From Chlorops oryzae (lineage: Eukaryota; Arthropoda; Insecta; Diptera; Chloropidae): a stretch of 64,000 bases of DNA. Where the stretch lies: assembly GCA_020466095.1 (NCBI GenBank), contig CM035806.1, positions 3,357,863 through 3,421,862 of the forward strand. The letters run 5' to 3'. Positions within the stretch are counted from its first letter, which is position 1, and each line of letters opens with the position of its first letter. A program made the position numbers and the translations under genes. The notes under the pieces were generated by a model that worked only from the letters and a program-made list of their open reading frames with translations, made no database searches and had not been told where the DNA came from. Of this stretch, positions 1 to 10,725 are shown piece after piece.

Positions 1-66
1 TGAGTCAGAAATTTGTAGAGAATAAGAAAAATAGAATTAAATTCAATTCTGCTTTAGACTTATAAG

Positions 67-311
67 CACGGCTCGGATTTTGTTTCTTTTATAATTTTAA
101 AGCATACTTTGTGGGGGGAAAATTTTTTTCTTACCAACACATTTTACGAATAATTTGAGCGAAGTTAAACTTCAAACCGCTTTTCGAACTTCAAAAATAT
201 TCAAATTGAATTTAAAAATCGATTTGAATCCTAACTTTATGTGAGTTGAACGAAATTTTTGCTCCATAAAGTATGCTTTAAATTTATAAAAGCACCAAAA
301 TCCGAGCCCTG
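67..311. mobile_element. hAT-like MITE (CAGGGCTCGG family), copy A
   Basis: Long terminal inverted repeats: CACGGCTCGGATTTTG at the left and CAAAATCCGAGCCCTG at the right, continuing into mirrored 'AAAGCATACTTT' and 'CCATAAAGTATGCTTT'. The element is flanked by a 7/8-matching 8-bp duplication, CTTATAAG (59-66) and CTTATAAA (312-319), the length expected for hAT transposons. It has no coding capacity. Confidence 0.85.
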
Positions 312-351
312 CTTATAAATGATAAAAATTCATCCATTTCGATTTGGGAAT

Positions 352-417
352 CATTGTGTCGATGGGTGAGCAAATGGCTAGAAAGCGGGAGTTTCGAGGT
401 TCAAATCCCACACAGTG
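352..417 (+). repeat. tRNA-like SINE head
   Basis: A perfect pol III B-box-like GGTTCAAATCC lies at 398-408. The ends CATTGTGT (352-359) and ACACAGTG (410-417) can pair as an acceptor-like stem 66 nt apart. The T stem is poorly paired, so this is a decayed tRNA-derived element rather than a working tRNA gene. Confidence 0.5.
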
Positions 418-1023
418 AGAGGAATATACATTGACAAAAAAAAAAAAGAAAAATATTTGAAATAATTAATACCAACGTATAAACCGAGAAATGTGTCTGT
501 ATAAATCAATAAATTTTTTTTAACCATACGAATAAAAATACCCTCAAAATTTTTGAGTCTTTTTAAACTCATATAAGTTCGGAAGAATCATATTTGAAGG
601 GAAATAAGAGTCAAATATGAGTGCGGAACGAGTTATTTTTGACTCTAATATGAAGTCCTTGGTTAGATGATTTCGGACTCCTATAGGATGACCTTCATTT
701 TGGTCTCTAAATGAGCTCATTATGATGGCCTACACTCCGAATTTGATGTCATAAATGACTCATTTAGGCCTCAAAATGTTTGCTGGGTTAATGTGTTTTT
801 TAATTACAAAAAAAAAAAAAAAAAAAACTATTTATATTATATTAAAGTCAATGCGATTTTCTTAAGGCTTTAAGAAGATTCACATAGCTCCTGAAATCAT
901 TGCTCAATATGCTCTAAAATAGGCAAAGCTGTAAGCAATAAAAGATTTCTTACTACCAGAAATATTCTTAATATATCGGAATATATGAGCATACTTTTGG
1001 ATGCTTAGTTTATATATGTATAC

Positions 1024-1604
1024 TAAGGTGGATCGATTTTGTAACCTCCAATTGCCCTAGCAGAATATTATTCTGTTGCCCATACTTAATAATTATGCCG
1101 AAGAAACTATAGGTCAAATGGGAATTTTAAACTTCCGCTTTTGCAAACGAAGGTTTTTCATGCTTTATTCGACTTATTTTGGTCATCATTGTTGGTGAAA
1201 ACATCTCCAAAAAGCAGAGAAATAATCACTTCAACGTCCCTCAAAACTCCAGCCGTTGAAAAAATTCTATATTTTCTTTAAAAACTATCTTAAAATGGCA
1301 ATTTATGATGATTTTTAAAGCTTAATTTTATTATTTCTCATGCCTAAAATTATGCTAAGAATCAAAATAAGAAAAATTCAATTTAAAAACATTTTCGATT
1401 AGGTAGAAATTTCAATAATTTGTAGCATGCTTTTAGGCATATTTAAAATGGGCCTTCTTTTTAAAAAGGGGAAGAGAAAAATTCGGCTTCCACCTATGGT
1501 TCCCTGGGCATTTTTTCTCCAAAAAAATTGTAGAATATTATTTCACTAGGGCAATTTTAATTTTTTTTTTTTTTTTTTTTTGTCGAACAAAACGATTCAC
1601 CTTA
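1024..1604. mobile_element. TAAGGTGG inverted-repeat element
   Basis: The ends TAAGGTGGATCGATTTTGT and ACAAAACGATTCACCTTA are inverted. Inner mirrored blocks 'AATTGCCCTAG..GAATATTATT' and 'GAATATTATTTCACTAGGGCAATT' extend the arms. ATGTATAC is directly repeated on both sides (1016-1023 and 1605-1612), an 8-bp and possibly 9-bp target duplication. The terminal TAAGGTGG is shared with the foldback element at 10766-12360. A long T run lies in the right arm. Confidence 0.75.
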
Positions 1605-1649
1605 ATGTATACATTTTTTTTTTTCTGCCCTTTATATAAAATATATAAC

Positions 1650-1892
1650 CAGGGCTCGGATTTTGTTAGCTTTTATAAATTTAAAGCATACTTTTTGGTG
1701 TAAAAACTTTTCTTACCAAAAATTTTGCGAATAATTTGAGCGTTGTTGAACTTCAAACCGCTTTTCTAACTTCAAAAAAATTCATATTGAAGTTAAAAAT
1801 CGATTTGAATCTTAACTTTATGTGAGTTGAACAAAATTTTTACTCCATAAAGTATGCTTTAAATTTATAAATGCATATATATCCGAGCCCTG
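1650..1892. mobile_element. hAT-like MITE (CAGGGCTCGG family), copy B
   Basis: Ends CAGGGCTCGGATTTTG and CCGAGCCCTG, with the same internal body as copy A. Flanked by TATATAAC (1642-1649) and TATATACC (1893-1900), a 7/8 match over 8 bp. Confidence 0.85.
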
Positions 1893-3038
1893 TATATACC
1901 CGTTGTTACAAGATCCCTATGAAATTAATGTACTATGCTGAAGCTGAGATTTCATTTGATACTATACACATGTCTTATTAATCTTGCAAAACATTTCAAT
2001 TTCTCAAATTTTAATGTCCTTCGAATAAAATAAAAAAAAAAATAATAATAAATAATAAAATAATTTAATTAATAAAAGGAAAAAGACAAAAAAAAAAAAT
2101 TATCTGAAGGGGGGTGGAAAAAACTCAAATGAATTCATTCGAATTTTCTTGAATTTCTTTTATCCTAGCTGGCGCCAATGAATTTTCACAATGAAAAGCA
2201 ACTTAAATCTGTACGCCTAGGAGATTCTTTTTAATTTGAAAAAAACTCTCAATATCCCGTTTTACTACTCTTAGAAAAGGTGTTTCCTACTTTCGTTACG
2301 TTCACCTTTCAATATCCTCTTCGATTTATTATTGCTTTAAATTTAAAAGTGCTCAATTTCCGCTTAATATAAAACCAATCTCCATCGAAGCGTAAAAAAA
2401 GGCATAATCACACTCTTCAATTCACTGGGTTCTTGTCCTATTTTGAACGTTTGAAGTGGAGAATCGTCTCTCTCATTTGCTCTTTTTCAAGAAACGACGG
2501 GAGGTTGGTTGGTTTTTTCTTTTTGTTTTTTCTTTAAATCGATTAAATCGGCTTCTATTTTATTGTGTATTGAAAAGGAAATAAGGTGTCTGATTGCTTT
2601 TATGGATATATTTTCTTCCTCAAAAGCGAAAAGTTTAATTTTCATATCAGCTTGTTATCTTAAATGATATTCGAAACGAAAATTCCAAATGACGAAAAAA
2701 AGAAAATCTTCGAATTAGTTAAATTAAATTTAAAAAACGAGTCGATTCGAAAGGTGGAAAATTTTTATTAAAAAAAAAAAATAAATTAAATGAATCAAGT
2801 CAGTTATCAGAAAAATAAAATCACAACTCGAGGAATTTCATGAACGCATTTTGAAAATTCTTCGAACAATTTCGTACAAATGTCAAGGAATAATAAAAAA
2901 TAAAAATAAAAAATTGTGGATGTTCTGCTTTTGGGCAATTGATTTTCTTTTAAGACTATTTCATATCTTCGTATTCCATTGAAAAAAAAACCTACAAAGG
3001 ATAAAAGTGGATACTGATCATGATACGGTCAGTTCCTA

Positions 3039-3252
3039 GGTTGGTAGGTAGGTTGAAGTGGCTGCCACTTAGGCCGTTAATCGGCCCATTGTGATACCAT
3101 GGAGGTTTTCTTGTGTTTGTGTGAGTGTATGTCTTTTTATGTAGTGTGCCCCTAACATGCGATTTTTGAAAAACTAGTGCCTGTGCCGGGAACCGAACCT
3201 CGGACCCTGGGACCAAGAGCATAGCACGCATCCCCTACGCTATCCCAGGGCC
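3039..3252 (-). repeat. tRNA-derived SINE with perfect 14-bp target duplication
   Basis: On the minus strand the element starts GGCCCTGGGATAGCGTAGGGG (A-box TAGCGTAGGGG), followed by a B-box GGTTCGGTTCC. The 3' body contains GGCCGATTAACGGCC and GTGGCAGCCAC, ending in CCTACC repeats. ACGGTCAGTTCCTA occurs exactly at 3025-3038 and 3253-3266, which fixes both ends and shows LINE-style retrotransposition. The tail resembles the widespread dipteran 'GGCTGCCAC..CCATTGTGATACCA' SINE. Confidence 0.88.
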
Positions 3253-4149
3253 ACGGTCAGTTCCTAAATTAGTTTAAAAAAAAATCCATAGCATACTTTA
3301 AAGCGTATAAATGTTTTTGTTTTTTTTTTTTAGAGACAATTTTCATTTTAATTTATAATTTCGATATTGACATTTGACGTAGCCAACTGAAGACAGGGAC
3401 GATCGTTTAAGTATTGCTTAAAGTCAAAATTATTCAATGAATTATGCAAAATTTCAAAAAAAAAAATTCATCTATCAGCAATCCGTTTCACATAACATAT
3501 GTACATATGTATGTAAGTATATGCATAATGATATTGTTTGTGTCTTCAAACCATGGCCATAAGCTGTCAAATGGCATTAACGATTCAATAATGGCGACTG
3601 TCAGACGGACATTTTGAAGCAGGACAGAACAACGTTCCATTATTCCGAAAAGGACATCAATTTCGATATGAAAGAATTGCATGATAGAGGGACAAGGAGT
3701 TGAAGACGAAGAGCTAGAACGAAAGCGACAAGGACAAGTAGAAGTAGGGGAAGTGGAAAAAACTAGAAAATTGTGTAATAGTCAATTTTAAATGACAATA
3801 TCATTGACTGCTTAGTGAATATATATATTTTCAAACACGCAAGCGTTTTGTATGAAATTTTGTTTTGTTTTTTGTTCCAAGAAAACTGTTGCTCATGGCC
3901 CGACTTTGACGTGAATTATTTTTGCATAATATGTTCGAAATTACAGCTAATTGGCCTGAAATTAAACCTGCTCAGCTAGTTGCGGAGTTTGTCCAGTTGA
4001 GTTGAGTTGAGTTGAGTGGAGACGTAAGGAGCACCGTAAACGGTCTTACAACTGAAAGTTGAAAGCTAGGTAATGTGAGAAAATTAGACAAATTAATCGT
4101 TGCTTAAATTGTGATAATTTTTTCCTCTAAAAGTAAAAATATTTGCGAT

Positions 4150-4560
4150 TGAAATAAATATCGAAATGACCTCAATGACGAATGACCTTAGCTGATTTTT
4201 GAGAGATCAATATTTATCTGAAATATTTCAAATCGAGTCTTGAAAATCTACAATTGATTCGAAAAATAATTCTTAAATGGTAATTTTTCTTAAATAAAAT
4301 TTGAGTTCTAATACCAACGGAATGACGAATTGAGAATGACCTTAAGCTGAATTTTGCAGAGATCAATCCTCTAGCTATCTGAAATTATTTCGAAATCGAG
4401 TCTTGAAAATCTACGAATTGATTCTTGACAAAAATTTATGGTATTCTTAATTTGAGTTCTATACCAACGGAAGCGAATTGAGAAGGCCTTAAGAGAACCC
4501 GCAGAATCTCCTCTAGCTATCGAAATTATTCCGGAATTTCTTTTAAAAACGTTTTTCTCA
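4150..4560. repeat. Degraded tandem repeat, about three units
   Basis: A unit of about 120-145 bp containing 'ATACCAACGGAATGACGAATTGAGAATGACC' in pieces, 'CAGAGATCAAT' and 'CGAGTCTTGAAAATCTAC' recurs from 4160, 4315 and 4457. Each later unit is shorter through scattered 1-10 nt losses. Confidence 0.6.
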
Positions 4561-5088
4561 TGCCCAATTTTTATTCAGTTTCAAAATATTCCGTAGTACG
4601 TCGAATAGACCTCTTAGTAAATGTGCCCGAAATTTTGATTTAAAAATGTTTTCTCGATGGAAATTCTTGAATATTCCGAGTGTCAATAAGAACAGAATGT
4701 CTTTAGAATGGAGGAAGTTTTTGGAAATCCACATGGAAAAATTCCCCGGGACTGACTATTCAGAATAGAGTTGGTTTTCGCAAAAATTTTTTTGAAGAAT
4801 TTTGTACAAAGAGTTAAGGAAATACTTCACAAATAAATATAGATAACAAAAAAAGTTAGCATTGGCTCGTTTGGTCGTTTCAACCCGGCTATCAATACTA
4901 ATTACAAAGGACCAAAATAGTGAAAAATTAAAATTTTTCTATTAAGTATTGCCATGATCAAATTTTATCCCTAAGTGCTAAGTTGCACTTAACCAAAATC
5001 TCCCCATTCATCTTTATGCAAATCCATTCAACCCCATTAAAATCGAAAAAAATAAAATAAAAATTGTGCATCCTTATTTTTAAAATAG

Positions 5089-5857
5089 CAAAAAAGTATT
5101 ACAAAACCCGGAATACACTGAAAAAAATAGCCAATTTTTTGTTTTCTTTTTTGTGCAAAAATTTTTCTCAGTGTAAAATATAAAAAGAAGTTTTCTGGGT
5201 TCCTTGTTTTGTTAACAATGATTCACCGTTTGTTTCATCTTTCTATCTATATTAATTTTTTGAAATATTTAGAAAAATAAACTGCATATTTTTTTATACT
5301 TAAGACTTGGCGTATGAGTGATGTGTTTTTGTACCATATTGCACACATTTGTACTGGATATTAGTACTGGGAGCATATAGGTGCACTTGCATTTTTTTGA
5401 ATATCACACTGCTGCGCCATCTGATTGAAATATTTTTTTCTTTTAAATGAAAGTAAATACTAAGGGGTATTTCTAAAAGCAATTTATAGAGTGGCGTGAA
5501 ACTGGGAGTACACTGAAAAAAATATTCAAAATTTTCTTTTTAGTTTTGTGAAAAAATCTTTCTCAGTGTAAAAATTTGAAAAAAATTTTTTAGCTTCCTT
5601 GTTTTATTATCTAACGGATTCTGCTTAAATCGTCTCTCTATCTCAATTGGTTGTTGAGATATAACATTTTGAAAAATGCCTTAACAAAAAACGATTTTCA
5701 GGGATATTTCAAGGACCGTTCAAAATAAAATTCTAAAAAGTAGTCGTCTCCACAGTGTTTTTAGATGGCACCTATCGAAAAATCAACAAAATTTTAAAAA
5801 TTCCTTTCATGATGCCGCATGCTTTTGCTTAACCCGCCAGACCCTTTCCTTAGGCCC
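5089..5857 (+). repeat. Dispersed repeat R1, copy 1
   Basis: About 770 bp built of two related sub-blocks, each beginning ACACTGAAAAAAAT, closing CTCAGTGTAAAA about 70 bp later, then 'CGTTTGTTTCATCTTTCTATCT'-like text. It ends with AACCCGCCAGACCCTTTCC. It is matched in inverse orientation by 37540-38410, partly by 53205-53480, and more distantly by 45050-45610. Confidence 0.75.
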
Positions 5858-5974
5858 AATATTACCCATCTATTTAAAAATGATTTAAATGGAAAGAACT
5901 CTCAAATCCCATACAAAAAAAAAAAAAAAAAACATTCAAATTTTATTTCAACATGATTTGAACAGCGTGATAAT

Positions 5975-6208
5975 CAGGGCTCGGATTTTGCTGCATTTAT
6001 AAATTTAAAGCATACTTTATGGAGCAAAAATTTTTCTTTCAAACTATTTTGTGAACAAATTAAGCGAAGTTGAACTTCAAACCGGTTTTCTAACTTCAAA
6101 AAAATTCCATATTGAAGTTTAAAATCGACTTTATGTGAGTTGAACAAAAATTTTACTCCATAAAGTATGCTTCATATATATATAAAAGTCAACAAAATCC
6201 GAGCCCTG
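5975..6208. mobile_element. hAT-like MITE (CAGGGCTCGG family), copy C
   Basis: CAGGGCTCGGATTTTG to CAAAATCCGAGCCCTG, flanked by an exact 8-bp duplication GTGATAAT at 5967-5974 and 6209-6216. This copy is the clearest support for assigning the family to hAT. Confidence 0.92.
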
Positions 6209-6982
6209 GTGATAATATTGGCCCTTTAGTGCTCTTAAATCATTAGAACAAAAAATTTCATTTAAAAGTTCAAAACTTCCCGAACCGAATCATCTTCGAA
6301 CCTAAGTGTAAGAACCGTTAAGCCTTATCAGAAGTTGATTTTAATCATTTTGTATTGAAATCAATTCATCAATGCATAAAACTGTAACTTTTCGAGCCTT
6401 TTCCCGGAACGCTGAAAGCCTGTCAAGCCTACGCTTAACTCGAACAATATTTGAACAACTTACTGAGTAAAAGGAAAAGCGTAAGGATATATGTATGGCT
6501 GACAAGGGCAATTTGCCCTTCGTTTCTCGAAAGCGATTCATTTCAACTTTTATAATTAAATAACGAATAAATTATGTTTTCTTTTTGAAGGAATCTCATC
6601 TCTAATCGAAGAAAATAATTTCGACCAAGCGTATAATGAACGAATTAAATTCAAAAGCAGCAAATTAACTTGAGCTTTTGAAGTGTGTAATTGAAATAAT
6701 GGAATAATGCATGAAAGTCCTCTTCTTGTTAATTTGCAAAAGGACAAATTCAAATATTTTGACTTTTAAAATAAATGTGGGAGCACACTTCACAGTAAAC
6801 AGTTTGTGGTGGTATCTCAAAAACAACAACAACAACAATATTTCCAAGAATCTGTCATTCTTGATGCCGACGATTTGAACTGCAATGCTTTTTAACAAAT
6901 ACGCATGTACTTATGTTTATGTTGGTGTTAAGGACTTGCTTATAATTTTAAACTTTTTATTTGAATACTTATTTGTTATTAT

Positions 6983-7212
6983 CAGGGCTCGGATTTTGTT
7001 GCTTTTATAAATTGAAAGCATACTTTGTGGGGCAAAAATTTGTCTTACCAAAATTTTGAGCGAATAATTTGAGCGACCGCTTTTATAAATTCAAAAAAAA
7101 TTCATATTGAAGCTAAAAATCGCTTTGAATCTTAAATTATGTGAGTTGAACAAAATTTGTACGCCATAAAGTATGCTTTAAATTTATAAATTCAAAAAAA
7201 ACACAAGCCCTG
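6983..7212. mobile_element. hAT-like MITE (CAGGGCTCGG family), copy D
   Basis: The left end CAGGGCTCGGATTTTG is intact and the right end has decayed to ACAAGCCCTG. The flanks GTTATTAT and ATTATAAT match at 6 of 8 positions, indicating an older copy. Confidence 0.8.
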
Positions 7213-8263
7213 ATTATAATTACCGATGGCTACTAATTACTTATCGAGCATCATGCTTGCTCAACTATCTTCAACGTTTTTCCCGTGTCCTTGCAAAAAG
7301 ACATAAAAAGGTCAAACCTATAGGCGAGCGCAATGAAGGTGGGTGGGTGTATAATTCCGAGAAATTCTTTAAAACTTTTTTCCTTCTATAAAACAGTCCA
7401 TATAAAAATCGCATGTTTTTGCAATGAGTGAAATTGTTTATGGCTACTTGAGTGGCTTCTCTCTCCTTTTCAGGGACCAATCATATAATTTTAATGCAAT
7501 TATTTCTTTTCCAGGAAAGAGTCTTGATCGCATTTTCCCCCCCGCCCGCCACCTCTTTTCTCTGTCTTTCTGTCTTTCTGTCTTTCTTTCATTAATTTCG
7601 TTTAAGTTCTTTCAATATCGCATTTATTATGCCATTAATTGATGAGCAGTTTAAAGGGAATGCGCGCACGTATGCTGCAGAAACACAGACACAGCAGTTT
7701 TAAGAAAGTAATTACGGTACACACGACGTATGCGCAACGTAGCGCGTGGGCACGTATACGACATCGATGAAAAAAGCTGCCAGCACAAAAAGTTCAAACG
7801 ACGATTCGGGATATTTTTCTCTTCCAAAACTGGGAATGTTAAAATTTTTTTTTTTTTCAAATAGTTTAAATATTGCAACAAAACAAAATACGAGCAAGAA
7901 AACTAAATTTTATATTTGAGGATTGAAAAAAGAAATTGAAAAATCCTCAAGAGATTTAATAGAATTATTTTCTTCCGAAAGTGCTAAGAGCATTTCTATC
8001 AGAAAACGTACTTCGCAGATCCTTTGGATAATAATAAAGGTATAAAATTGTCGAAAGTCCGCCGTTAAAAATTTCCAAAAACGCGATAAAATACCATCTT
8101 GGATAGTCTTCAAAAATAGCGAAAAAGCAATGTGGGGAAACCATTTTTTTTTTTACTCATTCCTCTCATCGACGTAATACATTAACGACTCATCATATGA
8201 GACAACATGCACTTTCCTTCGTCCTGATTTATTTATTTTTTTTTTTTTAATTTTCCCCCGATT

Positions 8264-8618
8264 AATGGCCGTTTTCTCATCTCCTTTTATCTGTAAGTTA
8301 AATTATCCTGATGATAATTTCATAGAAATTTGATTAATCAGGGGTGTCACAGAATCCGATAGCTGTCGGAATCGGAATTAAAACCGATCGAAATTTCATA
8401 CAGAATTTACAAATGTTGTTGTTTTTAGTTTTTAATCGGAACTAATAACGGTCCTTAATTGCACAGAACCCTATCTATGGAATATATATGAAAATTCAGT
8501 CGATTAAAATTCCAATTCCGATAGCTATGGGATTCTGTGACACCCCCTGGAATAAGTCAAAGAAAATGAAATTTATGTGGCAGATAAAGCTTAAAAGTAG
8601 GATGATAAAACGGCCCTA
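8264..8618. mobile_element. Element R4 (GGCCGTTTTCTCATC ends), interrupted copy
   Basis: The ends GGCCGTTTTCTCATC and GATAAAACGGCCC are inverted. The body is closely matched by the uninterrupted sibling at 56073-56214. This copy is split at 8338 by a 211-bp element, so the sibling reveals the empty site. Confidence 0.75.
8339..8550. mobile_element. CAGGGGTGTCACAG MITE nested in R4
   Basis: The ends CAGGGGTGTCACAGAATCC and GGATTCTGTGACACCCCCTG are inverted and continue through CGATAGCT. Comparison with the intact R4 copy (GATTAATAAGTC at about 56140) shows that AAT was duplicated. A 3-bp duplication suggests a PIF/Harbinger-like or Zator-like mobiliser. Confidence 0.7.
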
Positions 8619-9082
8619 AAAGTCACCATTCCAGCCTGTCCATAATCATATCATTTGGCAACCATAGCCATCGGCAGCTTATCGGACAATATTTTATCAT
8701 AGGCGTTAAGGAAAATAATAATCGAGTGTACGAAGAGCCAGATAAACATTTCAACGCTTTAAGGCGTTTTCATAAGGCTTATAAGGCTTTAGGCATATTT
8801 AAAGTATGCTTCTTTATGTTATCACAAAGAAAACCGCTACATAACAGCGTCATTAAAGCATGAAGAAGTAGCAGAAGCAGAAGCAGACGCAGAAGTGTGA
8901 AGTACAGGAAATCCAAGAAAGCAGTAGGTAATAGAAAACAAGAGTAAAAAAAGGCACGTGGAATTAGAGTTCAAAAATATTAAGGAAAAATGAGATGAAA
9001 AAAAATAATAGAAAAAATAATAGAAAAAAGCTTTTATTTTAGTTAATTTACACGCGCGAATACACACATACATACATGTATA

Positions 9083-9461
9083 CCCAGCCGGAAATGTCCC
9101 GGTGAAACAATCAATGATTTCAGCATGACATAGAGCCGCGACTCCTCCTGATTAAACACCAACATTCTAATGAAATTAACACACAAGCGGCATTGGCAGT
9201 CATAAGAGCATATGTCACGAGTTGGTCATCGAAAGTGGAGTATATCTACTCCATCGTATCGATACCTCTATCGATGACAGTGCGATTGGAGTTGCGATGA
9301 ATAACATTTCCTCTCGATGACATTGCCATTGCAATTGCGATAAAAAGCTCCTTCTCTCGATGGCAATGCCATTGCAATTAAGAAGTACTCAAATTTTCCC
9401 CTTGATATTCTTGGTGAAAAAATTAATGAATTGTTCATTTATAATAAAATTTCCGGCTGGG
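9083..9461. mobile_element. CCCAGCCGGAAAT MITE with internal triple repeat
   Basis: CCCAGCCGGAAAT and ATTTCCGGCTGGG are inverted, each flanked by TA (9081-9082 and 9462-9463), as for Tc1/mariner-type elements. From about 9262 to 9395 the inside carries three diverged units of about 45 bp around CTCGATGACATTGCCATTGC. Confidence 0.65.
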
Positions 9462-9915
9462 TAAGCATGCACGGACATGTGAGTTTGTCTGTCCGTGCAT
9501 TTTGAGGACTCATATCATTTGCATTTTATTCGTGTGTACACCTCGCTTGAGTCACTACGAATTGGGCGCAAAATGGCGCAAGGTATTCATTTGAATAAAA
9601 TGATGTGATGTAACAGAACGCAATGGGTATGTCCTAATAGGTTGTTGTTGTTTTTGTTTTAATTTCCTTCTTTCTTTGTTTCGCTTTTGTCATCTTTTTG
9701 AATTTTTCGGCTTGTTTTTTATTTATAAAATTGTCCGTAATTGCTGCGTGTTGTGAATACAAAAATGGAAGGATGGGAAGCGCTTCCTGTTTTTGGTTTT
9801 TGGTTTTTTTTTTTTTACTGATTAAAAGAAAATGCGCCTTGGGTTATTCTAAATTTTTTTTTTTTTTCAAATATTTACCATGTATGTATGTACGAGCACT
9901 TTGATTAAGACTTAC

Positions 9916-10166
9916 CATATGAAATCCTTGCAATGGGAACAGAATGTTGGCTGCTTGAAGAATCTGGGTATGAAGCAATGATCTTTAACATTGAAGACGT
10001 TCTTCTTTTTAAGTGCTCCTTTGCGAAGGCGTGACTTCATTTTGTTCTCATTACCGCTGCCGCTGCTTCCGGGTCCGCCGCCACCGCCGCCGCCGCCGGC
10101 CTCGTCACCCGATTGTTGCGATTGCTGCGGACCATCTCCGCCATTATTTTCGCCTGATTCAGACAT
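9916..10166 (-). CDS. Pkc53E: Conventional protein kinase C, first coding exon (Pkc53E-like), partial
   Basis: The exon encodes 83 residues plus two bases of a split Trp codon. It starts at the ATG at 10166-10164 (context GAAC-ATG) and ends at a consensus donor, ATATG|GTAAGT, with the intron beginning at 9915. Residues 1-44 are a Gln/Gly/Ser-rich tail with a run of eight glycines (24-31). Residues 45-56 ([12 protein letters not shown]) are a conventional-PKC pseudosubstrate, with A51 where a substrate would carry Ser/Thr. Residues from 63 begin the first C1 (diacylglycerol-binding) domain: H63, then C76 and C79, giving the HX12CX2C zinc-ligand spacing. From family knowledge the missing part should hold the rest of C1A, C1B, C2 and the kinase domain. 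The motif '[20 protein letters not shown]' is what I remember of fly Pkc53E; the eye paralogue inaC differs here. P67 replaces the Ala I recall at this site. Confidence 0.9.
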
Positions 10167-10560
10167 GTTCGCTGATTTTGTTGCTGTTGTTGTTCTTTTT
10201 TGTTGTTGTTTCTAATGGGTCTTTGTTGTTTTTGATGTAACTGTAATTGTTGGTTTTCCTTGTCGCTTTTTTTTTTTTTAAATGTTATTTGACTAAGTCA
10301 GCTTCTTATTTTGGTTGTTGTTTCTTTTTTGTTCCTTTTTAGCAACGTTTTATCTTATTATCTGGATTCAGTTAAGCCGCGTGTGGCTTTGAATGTTGGA
10401 ATAATGCTTTAAATTGAAAATCCTCTTAACATTTATAATTCTTTTACAAGAGTAACATACTTTATGTGCTTAATTATTTAATTGCAATTTTATGGTTTAT
10501 TAAGCCAATTTTTGTGTTTTTGGCGTTGCGGTTTTTGTTTTTAAATTGAAATTGAAATGT
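10167..10560 (-). promoter_or_regulatory. Pkc53E 5' leader, extent unresolved
   Basis: Immediately upstream of the start codon the minus strand reads as CAACAA-rich, AT-rich leader sequence (10167-10300), typical of fly 5' UTRs. I found no convincing polypyrimidine-AG acceptor or TATA/Inr combination before the hAT-like MITE at 10726. Either transcription starts in this interval or a weak acceptor is present. The first intron below the exon and all DNA above 10.7 kb are repeat-rich, so distal 5' exons cannot be excluded. Confidence 0.45.
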
Positions 10561-10725
10561 GAATTTGTTTTTTCTTTTATGTTGATTGGTTTTTTATTTG
10601 GAATGCGGTCAGAGGTTGAAAGTTACGTTATTGCAGGACTGAAACGAAGAGAAGAAAAGAGAGAAGAAATCTTAGAAAAATACTCTCAAAACATATTTAA
10701 GAACTTATCTATTGATGATAATGAT

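Larger units (their letters stand above)
1..9915 (-). other. First coding intron of Pkc53E, 3' part outside the window
   Basis: The intron starts at the GTAAGT donor at 9915-9910 and no acceptor or second C1A exon is seen before position 1, so it exceeds 9.9 kb. It is AT-rich and heavily invaded by MITEs and a SINE, listed separately. Stretches without a recognisable element are 420-1015, 1900-3024, 3267-4150, 4560-5088, 6217-6974, 7221-8263, 8620-9080 and 9464-9915. They hold homopolymers and microsatellites but no convincing exon. Confidence 0.75.

Noticed and set aside
3181..3252. Functional tRNA gene
   Set aside because: A- and B-boxes are present but the cloverleaf is poor, and the sequence is the head of a SINE bounded by a 14-bp duplication. 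The other tRNA-like stretches were downgraded for the same reason.
9991..10240. Plus-strand ORFs over the kinase exon
   Set aside because: Antisense shadows of the Pkc53E exon and its CAACAA-rich leader.
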